NCBI GenBank assembly: GCA_964017235.1
Contig: OZ024931.1
Location: 97,482,221-97,546,220 of the forward strand
DNA length: 64,000 nucleotides
Source: Sabellastarte sp. h YS-2021
Taxonomy: Eukaryota > Annelida > Polychaeta > Sabellida > Sabellidae
Direction of reading: 5' to 3'
Position numbers and translations under genes: made by a program. Below the pieces are notes generated by a model, which made no database searches, was not told the origin of the DNA, and saw only the letters and a program-made list of their open reading frames with translations. This document shows positions 1-12,295 of this stretch, in pieces; within the stretch, counting starts at the first letter, position 1, and each line of letters starts with the position of its first letter.

Positions 1-9
1 AAGAGGAGA

Positions 10-27
10 GTGCCCGTGAACGGGCAC
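10..27. other. Terminal hairpin of copy A
   Basis: GTGCCCGTGAACGGGCAC: an 8-bp perfect stem with a 2-nt loop, followed by the palindrome-containing TGTCAGCTGACTG. The same hairpin recurs at 3428 and 52005. Confidence 0.85.
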
Positions 28-289
28 TGTGTCAGCTGACTGAATGTTTTTGATTTGTGATGGTGATAATGAGAGGAAAGCATAATTATCAGGGAAAGGG
101 CTGTACAGAAATACAGTAAATGGTAACTGAACAGCATGTTCGAAAGATATTCCGAAGCTGACAGAAGAAAAGGACAAAAAAGTTGTGCCCTGCAAATGGT
201 ATTATGAAATAAAGTAACAAGGTAATTGTTTAAGTGTAAAAAGTAGGTTAAAAATATTTAAAGAAATACTATAAATGCAATATCCTCGT

Positions 290-650
290 TCGACAATGAA
301 GAAGGGGTCCAAAGGTCAAATCTGACCATACCAAAAGATTCCCAGCCAAAGAATTTAGGATGATTTACCATCCCAAACCTCTGGGACCAATAATAAGTGA
401 GTTATAAGCACTTTTAAGTTTGGCTATCCTCATTTGACATTGAAGGAGGGGTCCAAGGTGAAATACGACCACACCAAAAAATTCCCAGCTCATGATTTTC
501 TATAGGTTGGTTTTCATTCCAACCTCTAGGACCAATAATAAGCGAGTTATAAGCACTTTTATGTTTGGCTATCCTCATTTGACCTTGAAGGAGGGTTCCA
601 AGGTCAAATTGGACCATATTAACAGATTCCCAGCCCATGATTTCCTACAG
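290..650. repeat. ~147-bp tandem repeat, GGACCAATAATAAG family (copy A)
   Basis: Two to three monomers with landmarks TTGAAGGAGGGGTCCAAGGT, CCCAGCCCATGATTTCCTA and ACCAATAATAAGCGAG. Each contains GCGAGTTATAAGCACTTTT, related to the motif shared by the other satellites. Confidence 0.85.
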
Positions 651-2700
651 GTTGGATACAATGATTTACTCAACAGTGAGAACCTGAAAGAAGCTATTGC
701 TCAGCTATGCCATGACATAGAGGTCTGCAATTTCAATATGTTATAGCTGACCAAAACGTCTGTGAATAACATATTTAACAAAATACTCTAAATGTAATAG
801 TTTTCAAGTTACAACTGATTTACTCAACAGTGAGAACCTCAAAGTAACTATTACTCAGCTATGCAATGAGCTACATGTCTGAATTTTTGCTCTGTTATAG
901 CTGACCTAAAAGTAGATGAACAACATATTTAAGCAAAATACTGTAAATGCAATAATTTTCAAGTTACAACTGATTTACTCAATATTGAGAACCTGAAAAT
1001 AGCTATTGCTCCGCTATGCCATGAGCTATAGGTATGTAATTTCACTATGTTATAGCTAACCCAAAAGTAGGTGAAAAATATATTTTAACAAAATACTCCA
1101 AATGCAATATTTTTCAAGTTATAGCTGATTTACTCAACAGTCAGTGCCTGAGAATAGTTATTGCTCAGTTGTGCCATGAGCTACAGGTCTATAATTTCAC
1201 TGTTATAGCTGACCCAAAAGTAGCTGAATAACATATTTGCACAAATTTCTGTAAAGGCAATAGTTTTCCAATTACAACTGATTTACTCAACAGTGAGAAC
1301 TTCAAAGTAGCTATTACTCAGCTATGCAATGAGCCACAGGTCTGGAACTTCACTATATTATAGCTGACCCCAAAATTGGTGAATAACATATTGCAACAAA
1401 ATACTCTAAATGCAATAGTTTTCAAGTTATAAGTGATTTACTCAACAGTGATAACCTAAAAGTAGCTATTACTCAACTATGCCATGAGCTACAGGTCTGA
1501 AATTTTACTATGTTATAGCTGACCCAAAAGTAGCTGAATAACATATTTATACTAAATTCTCTAAATGCAATAGTTTTCAAATTACAAGTGATTTACTCAA
1601 CATGGAGAACTTCAAAGTAGCTATTACTCAGCTATGCAATGAGTCACAGGTCTGGAACTTCACTATGTTATAGCTGACCCCAAAATAGGTGAATAACATA
1701 TTGCAACAAAATACTCTAAATGCAATAATTTCCAAGTTATAAGCGATTTACTCAACAGTGATAACCTAAAAGTAGCTATTACTCAGCTATGCAATGAGCT
1801 ACAGGTCTGAAATTTTACTGTGTTATAGCTGACCCAAAAGTAGGTGAACAACATATTTAAGCAAAATACTGTAAATGCAATAGTTTTCAAGTTACAACTG
1901 ATTTACTCAATAGTGATGACCTAAAAGTAGCTATTACTCAGCTATGCCATGAGCTACAGGTCTGAAATTTTACTATGTTATAGCTGACCCAAAAGTAGCT
2001 GAATAACATATTATACTAAATTCTCTAAATGCAATAGTTTTCAAGTTACAACTGATTTACTCAATAGTGAGAACCTCAAAGTAGTTATTACTCAGCTATG
2101 CAATGAGCTACAGGTCTGAAATTTTACTATGTTATAGCTGACCCAAAAGTAGGTGAACAACATATTTAACCAAAATACTGTAAATGCAATAGTTTTCAAG
2201 TTACAACTGATTTACTCAATAGTGATGACCTAAAAGTAGCTATTACTCAGCTATGCCATGAGCTACAGGGCTGAAATTTTACTATGTTATAGCTGACCCA
2301 AAAGTAGCTGAATAACATATTTATACGAAATTCTCTAAATGCAATAGTTTTCCAATTACAACTGATTTACTCAATAGTGAGAACTTCAAAGTAGCTATTA
2401 CTCAGCTATGCAATGAGCCACAGATCTGAAACTTCACTATGTTATAGGTGACCCAAAAGTAGCTGAATAACATATTTATACAAAATTCTCTAAATGCAAT
2501 AGTTTTGAAGTTACAAGTGATTTTACTCATGATGGAAGTTACTGAAAAGCCCAAAAGTAGCTATTACTCACTTAGGTATTGAGACAGGCACCCAACTTAC
2601 TCACCATATTGTAGCTATGAAAAAAGTAGCTGAATAACATATTTTAACAAAATGTTCTAAATGCAACACTTTTCAAGTTATAAATGATTTTATGCATGAT
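650..2700. repeat. ~154-bp satellite, TTATAGCTGACCCAAAAGTAG family (copy A)
   Basis: About 12-13 diverged monomers. Spacing measured on the TTTTC of AATAGTTTTCAAGTTA is 155, 155, 153 and 155 bp (801, 956, 1111, 1264, 1419). Landmarks per monomer: ACTATGTTATAGCTGAC, AAATGCAATAGTTTTCAAG, GATTTACTCAACAGTGA, CAGCTATGCCATGAGCTA. The last monomers degrade into the tail near 2510-2700. Short ORFs crossing it have no coding character. Confidence 0.9.
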
Positions 2701-3066
2701 TTCATGAATTTTAATGCATTAAAAATTATTAAAAAAATTTATTAAAAAAAAAGTAAGACAAATCCAGGTCTCATACTCACACAAGAGAATCTACCTCTGG
2801 CCTAGTACATATATGCAAGATATGAGAGAAATCCCTTCAATAGTCACAGAAAATTGTGATTAAGTGTTGAAATTTTCACACTTTTTGGTGGGGGTACCCC
2901 CCTTGTAATGTCTAGCAAACAGACGAACAGACAGATTTGCATGCCTTGAACAATTTTTCATCCTCGATAGATAAGGTATCTTTTAAAAAAACAGCACGTC
3001 TCTAGGCCTTGTAGTTTTGGAGGAGAAGTTGTTCACGCGTACACCCACGCCGCAGAGTGACGACAT

Positions 3067-3415
3067 AAAAATGTCTTAAAACGGTCACTTGGGTGGGTGT
3101 TTATGGTCCTCATACACAGGTTAAATGTCTATTAAAGACCTAAATTTTAGGGCACATATAAAAAATACATATTGATATATTCCCAGATGATATTTCACTT
3201 AGATGAGAGACATAGTTTGAAAGCTACAGTGCTTGAAAGTGGCAAAAACTCCATAAATTGGGTCTCTGTGGACAATTTTGAGACCATGTCAATCTTACAG
3301 GTAAACCTACAGCCTTTAAATTTTTCACAGACCAGGATTACATATAAAAGTTATATCTAGTGCAGTTTGAGACTCATCAGAATTACCACTTCCAAAATAT
3401 AGGGCAAAATGTGTG
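3067..3415. repeat. Host repeat unit between insertions A and B
   Basis: About 350 bp beginning AAAAATGTCTTAAAACGGTC and ending GGGCAAAATGTGTG. Near-identical to 20934-21281, where it continues without interruption into AAAAAAGTAGG. It is the recipient sequence for both copy A and copy B. Confidence 0.85.
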
Positions 3416-3427
3416 AACAAGAGGAGA

Positions 3428-3445
3428 GTGCCCGTGAACGGGCAC
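3428..3445. other. Terminal hairpin of copy B
   Basis: Identical 18-nt hairpin to copies A and C, preceded at 3416 by AACAAGAGGAGA. Confidence 0.85.
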
Positions 3446-3699
3446 TGTGTCAGCTGACTGAATGTTTTTGATTTGTGATGGTGATAATGAGAGGAAAGCA
3501 TAATTATCAGGGAAAGGGCTGTACAGAAATACAGTAAATAGTAACTGAACAGCATGTTCGAAAGATATTCCGAAGCTGACAGAAGAAAAGGACAAAAAAG
3601 TTGTGCCCTGCAAATGGTATTATGAAATAAAGTAACAAGGTAATTGTTTAAGTGTAAAAAGTAGGTTAAAAATATTTAGAGAAATACTATAAATGCAAT

Positions 3700-4660
3700 A
3701 TCCTCGTTCGACCATGAAGAGAGGGTCCAAAGGTCAAATCTGACCATACCAAAAGATTCCCAGCCAAAGAATTTAGGATGGTTTACCATCCGAAACCTCT
3801 CGGACCAATAATAAGTGAGTCATAGGCACTTTTTAAGTTTGGCTATCCTTGTTTGACCTTGACGGAGGGGTCCAAGGTCAAATCCGACCACACAAAAAAA
3901 TTCCCAGCCCATGATTTCCTGTAGCTTGTTTACCATCCCAAACCTGTAGGACCAATAATAAGCGAGTTCTAAGCAATTGTAAGTTTGGCTATCCTCAATT
4001 GACCTTGAAGGAGGGGTCCCAGGTCAAATCTGACCACACCAAAAGAATCCCAGCCCATGATTTCCTATATGTTGGTTTACCATCCCAAACCTCCAAGACC
4101 AATAATACGCAAGTTATAAGCACTTTAAGTTTGGCTATCCTCAATTGACCTTGAAGGAGGGGTCCCAGGTCAAATCTGACCACACCAAAAGAATCCCAGC
4201 CCATGATTTCCTATATGTTGGTTTACCATCCCAAACCTCCAAGACCAATAATACGCAAGTTATAAGCACTTTAAGTTTGGCTATCTTCGTTTGACTTGGA
4301 AGGAGGGGTCTAAGGTGAAATCCGACCACACCAAAAGATTCCCAGCCCATGATTTTCTATAGGTTGGTTTTCCATTCCAAACCTCTAGGACCAATAATAA
4401 GTGAGTTATAAGCACTTTTAAGTTTGGCTATCCTCATTTGACCTTGAAGGAGGGGTCCAAGGTGAAATCCGACCACACTAAAAAATTCCCAGCTCATGAT
4501 TTTCTATAGGTTGGTTTTCATTCCAAACCTCTAGGACCAATAATAAGCGAGTTATAAGCACTTTTATGTTTGGCTATCCTCATTTGACCTTGAAGGAGGG
4601 TTCCAAGGTCAAATCGGACCATATTAACAGATTCCCAGCCCATGATTTCCTACAGGTTGG
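3700..4660. repeat. ~147-bp tandem repeat array in copy B
   Basis: About six monomers of the GGACCAATAATAAG family. The monomers at about 3990-4135 and 4136-4281 are essentially identical at 146-bp spacing, so this array was expanded recently compared with its other monomers. Confidence 0.85.
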
Positions 4661-7010
4661 ATACAATGATTTACTCAACAGTGAGAACCTGAAAGAAGCT
4701 ATTGCTCAGCTATGCCATGACATAGAGGTCTGCAATTTCACTATGTTATAGCTGACCAAAACGTCTGTGAATAACATATTTAACAAAATACTCTAAATGT
4801 AATAGTTTTCAAGTTACAACTGATTTACTCAAGAGTGAGAACCTCAAAGTAACTATTACTCAGCTATGCAATGAGCTACAAGTCTGAATTTTTGCTCTGT
4901 TATAGCTGACCTAAAAGTAGGTGAACAACATATTTAAGCAAAATACTGTAAATGCAATACTTTTCAAGTTACAACTGATTTACTCAATAGTGAGAACCTG
5001 AAAATAGCTATTGCTCCGCTATGCCATGAGCTATAGGTCTGTAATTTCACTATGTTATAGCTAACCCAAAAGTAGGTGAACAATATATTTTAACAAAATA
5101 CTCCAAATGCAATATTTTTCAAGTTATAGCCGATTTACTCAACAGTCAGTGCCTGAGAATAGCTATTGCTCAGTTGTGCCATGAGCTACAGGTCTGTAAT
5201 TTCACTATGTTATAGCTGACCCAAAAGTAGCTGAATAACATATTTGCACAAATTTCTGTAAAGGCAATAGTTTTCCAATTACAACTGATTTACTCAACAG
5301 TGAGAACTTCAAAGTAGCTATTACTCAGCTATGCAATGAGCCACAGGTCTGGAACTTCACTATGTTATAGCTGACCCCAAAATAGGTGAATAACATATTG
5401 AAACAAAATACTCTAAATGCAATACTTTCCAAGTTATAAGTGATTTACTCAACAGTGATAACCTAAAAGTAGCTATTACGCAGCTATGCCATGAGCTACA
5501 GGTCTGAAATTTTACTATGTTATAGCTGACCCAAAAGTAGCTGAATAACATATTTATACTAAATTCTCTAAATGCAATAGTTTTCAAATTATAAGTGATT
5601 TACTCAACATTGAGAACTTCAAAGTAGCTATTACTCAGCTATGCAATGAGTCACAGGTCTGGAACTTCACTATGTTATAGCTGACCCCAAAATAGGTGAA
5701 TAACATATTGAAACAAAATACTCTAAATGCAATAATTTCCAAGTTATAAGCAATTTACTCAACAGTGATAACCTCAAAGTAGCTATTACTCAGCTATGCC
5801 ATGAGCTACAGGTCTGAAATTTTACTATGTTATAGCTGACCCAAAAGTAGGTGAACAACATATTTAAGCAAAATACTGTAAATGCAATAGTTTTCAAGTT
5901 ACAACTGATTTACTCAATAGTGATGACCTAAAAGTAGCTATTACTCAGCTATGCCATGAGCTACAGGTCTGAAATTTTACTATGTTATAGCTGACCCAAA
6001 AGTAGCTGAATAACATATTTATACGACATTCTCTAAATGCAATAGTTTTCCAATTACAACTGATTTACTCAATAGTGAGAACTTCAAATAAGCTATTACT
6101 CAGCTATGCCATGACCTACAGATCTGAAATTTCACTATGTTATAGCTGGCCCAAAAGTAGCTGAATAACATATTTATACTAAATTCTCTAAATGCAATAG
6201 TTTTGCAATTACAACTGATTTACTCAATAGTGAGAACCTCAAAGTAGTTATTACTCAGCTATGCAATGAGCTACAGGTCTGAAATTTTACTATGTTATAG
6301 CTGACCCAAAAGTAGATGAACAACATATTTAAGCAAAATACTGTAAATGCAATAGTTTTCAAGTTACAACTGATTTACTCAATAGTGATGACCTAAAAGT
6401 AGCTATTACTCAGCTATGCCATGAGCTACAGGTCTGAAATTTTACTATGTTATAGCTGACCCAAAAGTAGCTGAATAACATATTTATATGAAATTCTCTA
6501 AATGCAATAGTTTTCCAATTACAACTGATTTACTCAATAGTGAGAACTTCAAAGTAGCTATTACTCAGCTATGCAATGAGCCACAGATCTGAAACTTCAC
6601 TATGTTATAGCTGATCCCAAAATAGGTGAATAACATATTGAAACAAAATACTGTAAATGCAATAGTTTCCAAGTTATAAGCGATTTACTCAACAGTGATA
6701 ACCTAAAAGTAGCTATTACTCAGCTATGCCATGAGCTACAGGTCTAAAATTTTACTATGTTATAGCTGACCCAAAAGTAGCTGAATAACATATTTATACG
6801 AAATTCTCTAAATGCAATAGTTTTTAAGTTACAAGTGATTTTACTCATAATGGAAGTTACTGAAAAGCCCAAAAGTAGCTATTACTCACTTAGCTATTGA
6901 GACAGGCACCCAACTTACTCACCATATTGTAGCTATGAAAAAAGTAGCTGAATAACATATTTTAACAAAATGCTGTAAATGCAACACTTTTCAAGTTATA
7001 AATGATTTTG
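4660..7010. repeat. ~154-bp satellite array in copy B
   Basis: About 15 monomers, parallel in order to those of copy A but with extra monomers, which accounts for most of the length difference between the two copies. The order of distinctive monomer variants is largely the same in A and B, so both descend from one already-arrayed master. Confidence 0.9.
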
Positions 7011-7354
7011 TGCATGATTTCATGAATTTTAATGCATTAAAAATTATTAAAAAAATTTATTAAAAAAAAGTAAGACAGATCCAAGTCTCATACTCACACA
7101 AGAGAATCTACCTCTGGCCTAGTAGATATATGCAAGATATGAGAGAAATCCCTGCAATAGTCACTGAGAAAATTGTGATTAAGTGTTGAAATTTTCACAC
7201 TTTTGGTGGGGGTACCCCCCTTGTAATGTCTCTAGCAAACAGACGAACAGACAGATTTGCATGCCTTGAACAATTTTTCATCCTCGATAGATAAGGTACG
7301 CCCACGCCGCAGAGTGATGACATAATGTCAGCTGACTGACAAGTCAGCTGACAT

Positions 7355-8380
7355 AAAAAAGTAGGAAAAAATCTCTAAATAGGGTATTTATGGGCTTCAA
7401 ACACAATTTTCTCTTCAACTTAAAGTCCTGATTTTCGACACATGTACTAAGAATATATTAATGTGTTCTCAGGTAAAAGTTTAGCCAGATGAGCCTCATA
7501 GTTTGTGACCTAGTGGGCTCTAAGTGGCCAAAAGTCAAATTTCTGACCTTAAGGTGGCCATAAGTTCTTTATTATTGGGAGTTTAAGGTCACCTTAAAAT
7601 AGAGATCTTCCTTTGGGCACTGTTAACATGTGTACCAAGTTTGAAAAAAAAATACTGATCCGTTTTTGAGTTATCGCGTACACAAGGAAATTTCTACGGC
7701 AGTGGGGGCGCGACGGACCTGAATCCAATATATCCCCGACTTTCGTCTGGGGATATAACTAGAGGATCACTCACCAAAAAAAAGATAATGTTTTTGCATA
7801 GCAAAAACAAAGCGTCCCGAAAAGGATATAAAGGTGAGTGCTAAAGTATTAAGAAAATATTCCGTTTCTAGCCTTATACTGTTGTGGCAACCAAAGTCAG
7901 CGCAGTCTGCTCTATCTAGCACGGTTTTCAAGATATAAGCATTTTTGTGTTTTGCAATTTTTGCAAAAAATTCAAAATGGCTGCTATATTTGGTGAGACA
8001 AAAATATTTTGAAAATTGGCATGGGTACTCTGCACAGATATCCAGCAGGTCAAAAATTTTGTTGAATTCGCTCCATCTAGCACAGTTTTCGAGATATAAG
8101 CATTTTTGTGTTTTGTAAAAACTTCGAAAATTCAAAATCGCCACCATTTTTGGTGAGACAAAAATTTTTGAAAACAAGACCACTGCCGCGGTGTGGTATC
8201 TCCCGCCAAGCATTAAAGGAGAAGAAATAGCTTTTCCGAGATATTCAAAATTTTTCATTTTCGTTATTTGAGAAAAATTGGCTATCTGCAATACTTTTAG
8301 AGATAATTCGCATTTACTCCCAAAAGTAGATGAATGAGTTATTTGATAAAAATTGGGTATCCGCAATACTTTTAGAGATA
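7355..8380. repeat. Repeat block shared with 21282-22230
   Basis: Starts AAAAAAGTAGGAAAAAATC. It carries TTTTTGAGTTATCGCGTAC and ATCCCCGACTTTCGTCTGGG near 7660-7750, then diverged satellite of the TTTTCGAGATATAAGC type, and the phrase GACCACTGCCGCGGTGTGG near 8180. Nearly identical to the second locus. Contains an imperfect GTTTTTGC/GCAAAAAC hairpin near 7788. The minus-strand ORF across 7767-8408 exists because the repeat is stop-poor; I reject it as a gene. Confidence 0.8.
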
Positions 8381-9351
8381 CTGTATAAGTTGATTTTTTC
8401 GCGGGCACTTAAGTTCGCGAATCAACACAGAAGGCCTGTTTCACGAGAATTAATATTCGCGGTGACAGATACTATATTATCGCCTACAACAACAAAGCTT
8501 TCCACCCACAATTGCCTTTTAAACATTTGTAAGTAACCATCTAACAATACCCACTAAATCCCATCTGTTTATGACATAAATAAAACACAGCAGCTTACCT
8601 CCTCTAGTATCATGTTTGTTTTTTCATGTGTGTAAAGAGAGGACAAAAAACTTCCCGGCTTATAAATTGTTAATCTTTCTCAGCCGTATGATTGCTGTAA
8701 TACAAAAATGCTGGGAGGAAATTCTAAGTTATTAATTTGATAAATATAAAATCAAAGGAACATAATTATGTATATCAAGCCATGAAAATTTCACAGAAAT
8801 TATTTTAAAAGTTCATTACAGCAAAAATATGATAGCAAACTGCACAGAAGAACTACATCTCTTATATGTTTAATGTTATGTAGAATTGAAAGGCTAGCAG
8901 AACTCCTCTCAGTGGTGTACAGAGGAGGTGATAAAACAAGTGAAATGGGGGAGGAGGAGGGGAAAGTAATTTAACTTGAAAAGTCCTCTCTAAAGCTGTA
9001 GGTATTTAGGAAAAACAAGCTTGTGTGTATTTAAAACTTGATCGCTGTTTTTTTTTTGGTTAGTTAAATTTTTGGCGTTTGGCATTTATATACGAATGGT
9101 AAAAAGTTATTGTTTATATATTCATAGTGTGAAAAACAAAATATACGTAAGTGTACATGTTTTGTAAATATGATCTGAATGTAATTTTTATGGTGAAAGG
9201 AGAGTTTATAGACTGATCTTAACTTGGATATGGACTAACTGAAGGTAGGCTTTATCAGAAATTTTATTTAGCGGGACTTTAATTTCGCGTTTGACAGGCA
9301 TTCGCGAATATAGCGAAAATTAATTCCACGCGAAAATAACCACTTATACAG
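8381..9351. mobile_element. 971-bp DNA element with TIRs and TA target duplication
   Basis: Left end CTGTATAAGTTGATTTTTTC and right end complement CTGTATAAGTGGTTATTTTC form TIRs of over 20 bp that include TTCGCG. TA lies at 8379-8380 and 9352-9353, and the satellite flank reads through as AGAGATAATTAGCATT when the insert is removed, as in neighbouring monomers. No transposase is seen inside, so this is a non-autonomous element, most simply a Tc1/mariner-type MITE from the TA duplication (inference). Confidence 0.8.
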
Positions 9352-10105
9352 TAATTAGCATTTACTCATTTTGAGTAGGTGAATAATTAGCTATGGGTCT
9401 GAAACTTCACCAAGTGAAAGCCCTCCCAAAAGTAGGTGAATGAGTTATTTGAGAAAAATTGGCTATCTGCAATACTTTTAGAGATAATTCGCATTTACTC
9501 ATTTTGAGTAGGTGAGTAATTAGCTATGGCTCTGAAACTTCACCATGTGAAAGCTCTTCCAAAAGTAGGTGAATGAGTTATTTGAGAAAAATTGGCTATC
9601 TGCAATACTTAGCATTTACTCATTTTGAGTAGGTGAGTATCTATGGGTCTGAAACTTCACCATGTGAAAGCTCTCCCACAAGTAGATGAATGAGTTATTT
9701 GATAAAAATTGGGTATCCGCAATACTTTTATAGATAATTAGCATTTACTCATTTTGAGTAGGTGAGTAATTAGCTACAGGTCTGAAACTTCACCGAGTGA
9801 AAGCTCTCCCAAAGGTAGGTGAATGAGTTATTTGAGAAAATTGGCTATCTGCAATACTTTTAGAGATAATTAGCATTTACTCATTTTGAGTAGGTAATTA
9901 TCTACGGGTCTGAAACTTCACCATGTGAAAGCTCTTTCAAAAGTAGATGAATAAGTTATTTGATAAAAATTGGGTATCCGCAATAGTTTTAGAGATAATT
10001 AGCATTTATTCATTTTGAGTAGGTGAATAATTAGCTATGGGTCTGAAACTTCACCATGTGAAAGCTCTTCCAAAAGTAGGTGAATGAATTATTCGAAAAT
10101 TCAAA
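9352..10105. repeat. ~143-bp satellite subfamily, AATTAGCTATGGGTCTGAAAC type
   Basis: Five to six monomers with landmarks CTGAAACTTCACCATGTGAA, CCCAAAAGTAGGTGAATGAG, GGCTATCTGCAATACTTTTA and CATTTACTCATTTTGAGTAG. It aligns in order with the ~154-bp family (both have CAAAAGTAGGTGAATRA and TTTACTCA), so the two share ancestry. Confidence 0.85.
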
Positions 10106-10606
10106 ATGGCCGCCATTTTTGGTGAGACAAAAATTTTTCAAAATTGGGATAGCTACTCTGCAGAGATACCCTGTGGGTCAAAAATTTTGTCGAAATCGCT
10201 CTATCTAGCACGGTTTTCGAGTTATAAGCATTTTTGTGTTTTCCTTATTTGGAAAATTCATAATGATTAATTAGTCATTAATTACTCGGCCATTTCTTGA
10301 CCAATCAATGCCAAAATCTAATGATTTCCAGATTTTAATAGAATGAATGTATTTGACAAGTTTCAGGTGAATTGATAAAATCCCTTTCAAGTTATCATCC
10401 GGACAAGCTTCCCCATCGAAAAAAGACAGTTTTGGTCATGTGACCTCTCTGATTGGTTGAAATGTCACTGCAGCATATTCAAAAAAATTCCCCAAGGCTA
10501 CTGCATAAACCTGCCAAATTTGAAAAGAATCTGCCTAATGGTTACAGAGTTATAAGGAAAACAAAATGCGGAGCCGGCGGAGCCTGAAGGTCTCCCATAC
10601 ACAAAG

Positions 10607-10628
10607 AAGCATCCCTTGTGGGACGCTT
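10607..10628. other. Hairpin, AAGCATCCC/GGGACGCTT type
   Basis: Nine-base stem with one A-C mismatch and a TTGT loop, followed by AATAATA. See also 11021, 20565 and 23386. Confidence 0.75.
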
Positions 10629-11020
10629 AATAATAGGACTCACAATCCACTTGAACAAAAAATCAACATAAACACTACTTAAAAATAATGAAAGTGCTAG
10701 ACTGTAATGTGTACATTAATAATTAGAGTACACATCTCTCTTCTCATATAAAATAAATGTTGGTCAGACCTCAAATACAACAATGAACATACAAGGCTCT
10801 GTGGTTAGTAAATTTTGCTGAGCGGCGATGACAGGTGGGTGTACCCCCAAAAAACTATTTTTGATCATGTGACCTTGATAAAGATCAAAAGTCAAATTTA
10901 AGCATGTGGAAAAATTTTCCTACGCCTAAGGTATAAAATTGCCCAATATGGTTAGAAAGCTTTCAATAATAAGGGAGATATTCAAGTAAAACCGGCAAGG
11001 AAACTGAAGTTAAAACAAAT

Positions 11021-11042
11021 AAGCGCCCTTTCCAGGACGCTT
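11021..11042. other. Hairpin, AAGCGCCC...GGACGCTT type
   Basis: Imperfect stem at the end of a repeat module, followed by AATTAAAT. Same position in the relative at 23386-23407. Confidence 0.7.
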
Positions 11043-11189
11043 AATTAAATCATTTTAGAATGATATTTTCTCCTCTAGAATAGATACCGTTGCAGTAAGT
11101 ACATCAAAGGGCAATGGGATGTTTCACAGTACAGTTCATAGTAAAATTTTTCACAAAGTTAACACACAATTTAAAAAAAATATGATATA

Positions 11190-11532
11190 TTATCATCATT
11201 GTATGTACCATTTATTAGAGCATGGGAAAAAATTGTAATGTGTATAGATTGGGTACTAAATGTCCTGGTACTAATTTTCACATGTAGCATCTTGTGCAGC
11301 CCTGGAATGGAACTTAGCAAAAAGGAGAAGAGCTGGAATTGCTGGCAACTGTCTTCAGAGATTGTTTAGTCTTGTTATTACTTCCAAATCCCTCAATGCA
11401 CCCACTTCACCTTGTTTGGAAGTCATTGGCAAATTAAAGAAGACTTGCACTGCTTTTGTAACTTTAATAACATAATGAATTGTATACTTTGTTTGGAAAA
11501 TTGATTCAGCCTAAGTGTTAATGTAACTGTTA
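11190..11532. repeat. Repeat block shared with 37812-38145
   Basis: About 330 bp from ATTATCATCATTGTATGTAC to AAGTGTTAATGT, differing at only a few positions from the other copy. It encloses a short open frame (11281-11474, see the copy at 37896) and leads directly into a hairpin head in both places. Confidence 0.8.
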
Positions 11533-11544
11533 AACAAGCAGTCA

Positions 11545-11562
11545 GTGCCCATAAACAGGCTC
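11545..11562. other. Degenerate terminal hairpin, subfamily 2
   Basis: GTGCCCATAAACAGGCTC keeps the GTGCCC/GGC-C outline of the perfect hairpin at 3428 but has lost pairs. Confidence 0.6.
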
Positions 11563-12295
11563 TGTGTCAGCTGACTGTGTTTTGAGTTTCAGAGTAAAAG
11601 TGAAAAAAGAGGACACAAAATTTGCACCCTGTAAATGGTATTCAGAAGTACCAAGTTTACTATTAAGGTGTAAAATGTAGGTGGAAAATGTATTCAAACA
11701 AAATACTGTAAGTGCAATTGCTTTCGAGTTACAACTGATTTACTCAACACTCAGAACCTGAAAATAGCTATTGCTCAGCTGTGTAATCAGCAACAGGTCT
11801 GCAATTTTACTATGTTATAGCTGACCAAAAGATAGCTGAATAACATATTTAAACAAAATACTCTAAGATAGCCATAACATCATTAATATTCAAAATTTAA
11901 ATAGACAGGCACTTCCTTTGAAAAATTCAAAGATTTCAGCTCTATGAGCCACATAGTTCGACAGTTACAGGGCTTTAAAGTGGCACAATGTCCATAAATT
12001 GGGTCTCTGTGGGCATTTTAGAATTGTTAAAGTGACCTTAGCAATTAAACTACAGATCTGAAACTTTTTGGGTACATAGATAACAAACAAAAAACTAGAA
12101 AAATGTTTTTGCTGACAAAAACGAAGCGGCCCTGATGAAAAAGTGTGAAGTAAGCCGTAAAAGATGTGAAGATATGCATCACAAGGAATAGAAAATGTAA
12201 AGTTTATTGCATTGTGTATGTTACCATATTTAACAAATGAAGAACGACCACAGCTTGGCAGAAGAGAAATTGTAGGTGTGAAATTTACTTCTCAA

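Larger units (their letters stand above)
1..3066. mobile_element. Hairpin-headed satellite-cored element, copy A (5' edge cut by window)
   Basis: Non-coding element of about 3.07 kb. It opens with a perfect hairpin, then a run of ~147-bp repeats, then about 12 monomers of a ~154-bp satellite, then a single-copy tail with the phrases AGACGAACAGACAGATTTGC and CGCCGCAGAGTGACGACAT. The right boundary follows from comparison with the uninterrupted relative at 20933, which runs straight through AAAAAATGTCTTAAAAC. No ORF is credible. The architecture resembles pearl/Helentron-associated non-autonomous elements of molluscs (family knowledge); the assignment is inference. Read on the minus strand the hairpin lies about 12 nt from a 3' end in CTTGTT, a Helitron-like layout. 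Confidence 0.75.
3416..7354. mobile_element. Hairpin-headed satellite-cored element, copy B (complete, ~3.94 kb)
   Basis: Starts AACAAGAGGAGAGTGCCC and ends GTCAGCTGACAT next to an A6 run. The relative at 21277-21287 reads GTGTG-AAAAAA-GTAGG with no insert, so both ends are defined to within one or two bases. Parts in order: hairpin, ~147-bp repeats (six or so), ~154-bp satellite (about 15), tail with TCCTCGATAGATAAGGTA, then TGTCAGCTGACTGACAAG and a second copy of TCAGCTGACA. No TSD longer than AA can be required. No coding capacity. Copy A, copy C and tail fragments share the same order. Inference: Helentron/HINE-like. Confidence 0.8.
10105..11185. repeat. Repeat block shared with 22470-23540, with two hairpin ends
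   Basis: Contains satellite fragments, then two adjacent modules ending in similar hairpins: AAGCATCCCTTGTGGGACGC at 10607 and AAGCGCCCTTTCCAGGACGC at 11021, each followed by TTAAT. The copy at 22.5-23.5 kb has the same modules in the same order, with the first hairpin partly lost. Confidence 0.8.

Noticed and set aside
700-7010. CRISPR-like regular repeats
   Set aside because: Monomers are contiguous, ~150 bp, without unique spacers; this is eukaryotic satellite.
7767-8408. 213-codon minus-strand ORF (and 172 codons at 21724-22242)
   Set aside because: Both lie in the same duplicated satellite, encode repeating Lys/Phe/Ile-rich sequence, and have no recognisable domain; openness comes from monomer composition.
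10205-10300. Possible regulatory or host gene sequence in repeated phrases
   Set aside because: The same phrases occur at 22.6 kb and elsewhere as part of repeat modules.
12121-12160. CTGATGA as a second hammerhead (also 15402 and 17104)
   Set aside because: No stem II, GAAA and stem III follow in the required spacing.
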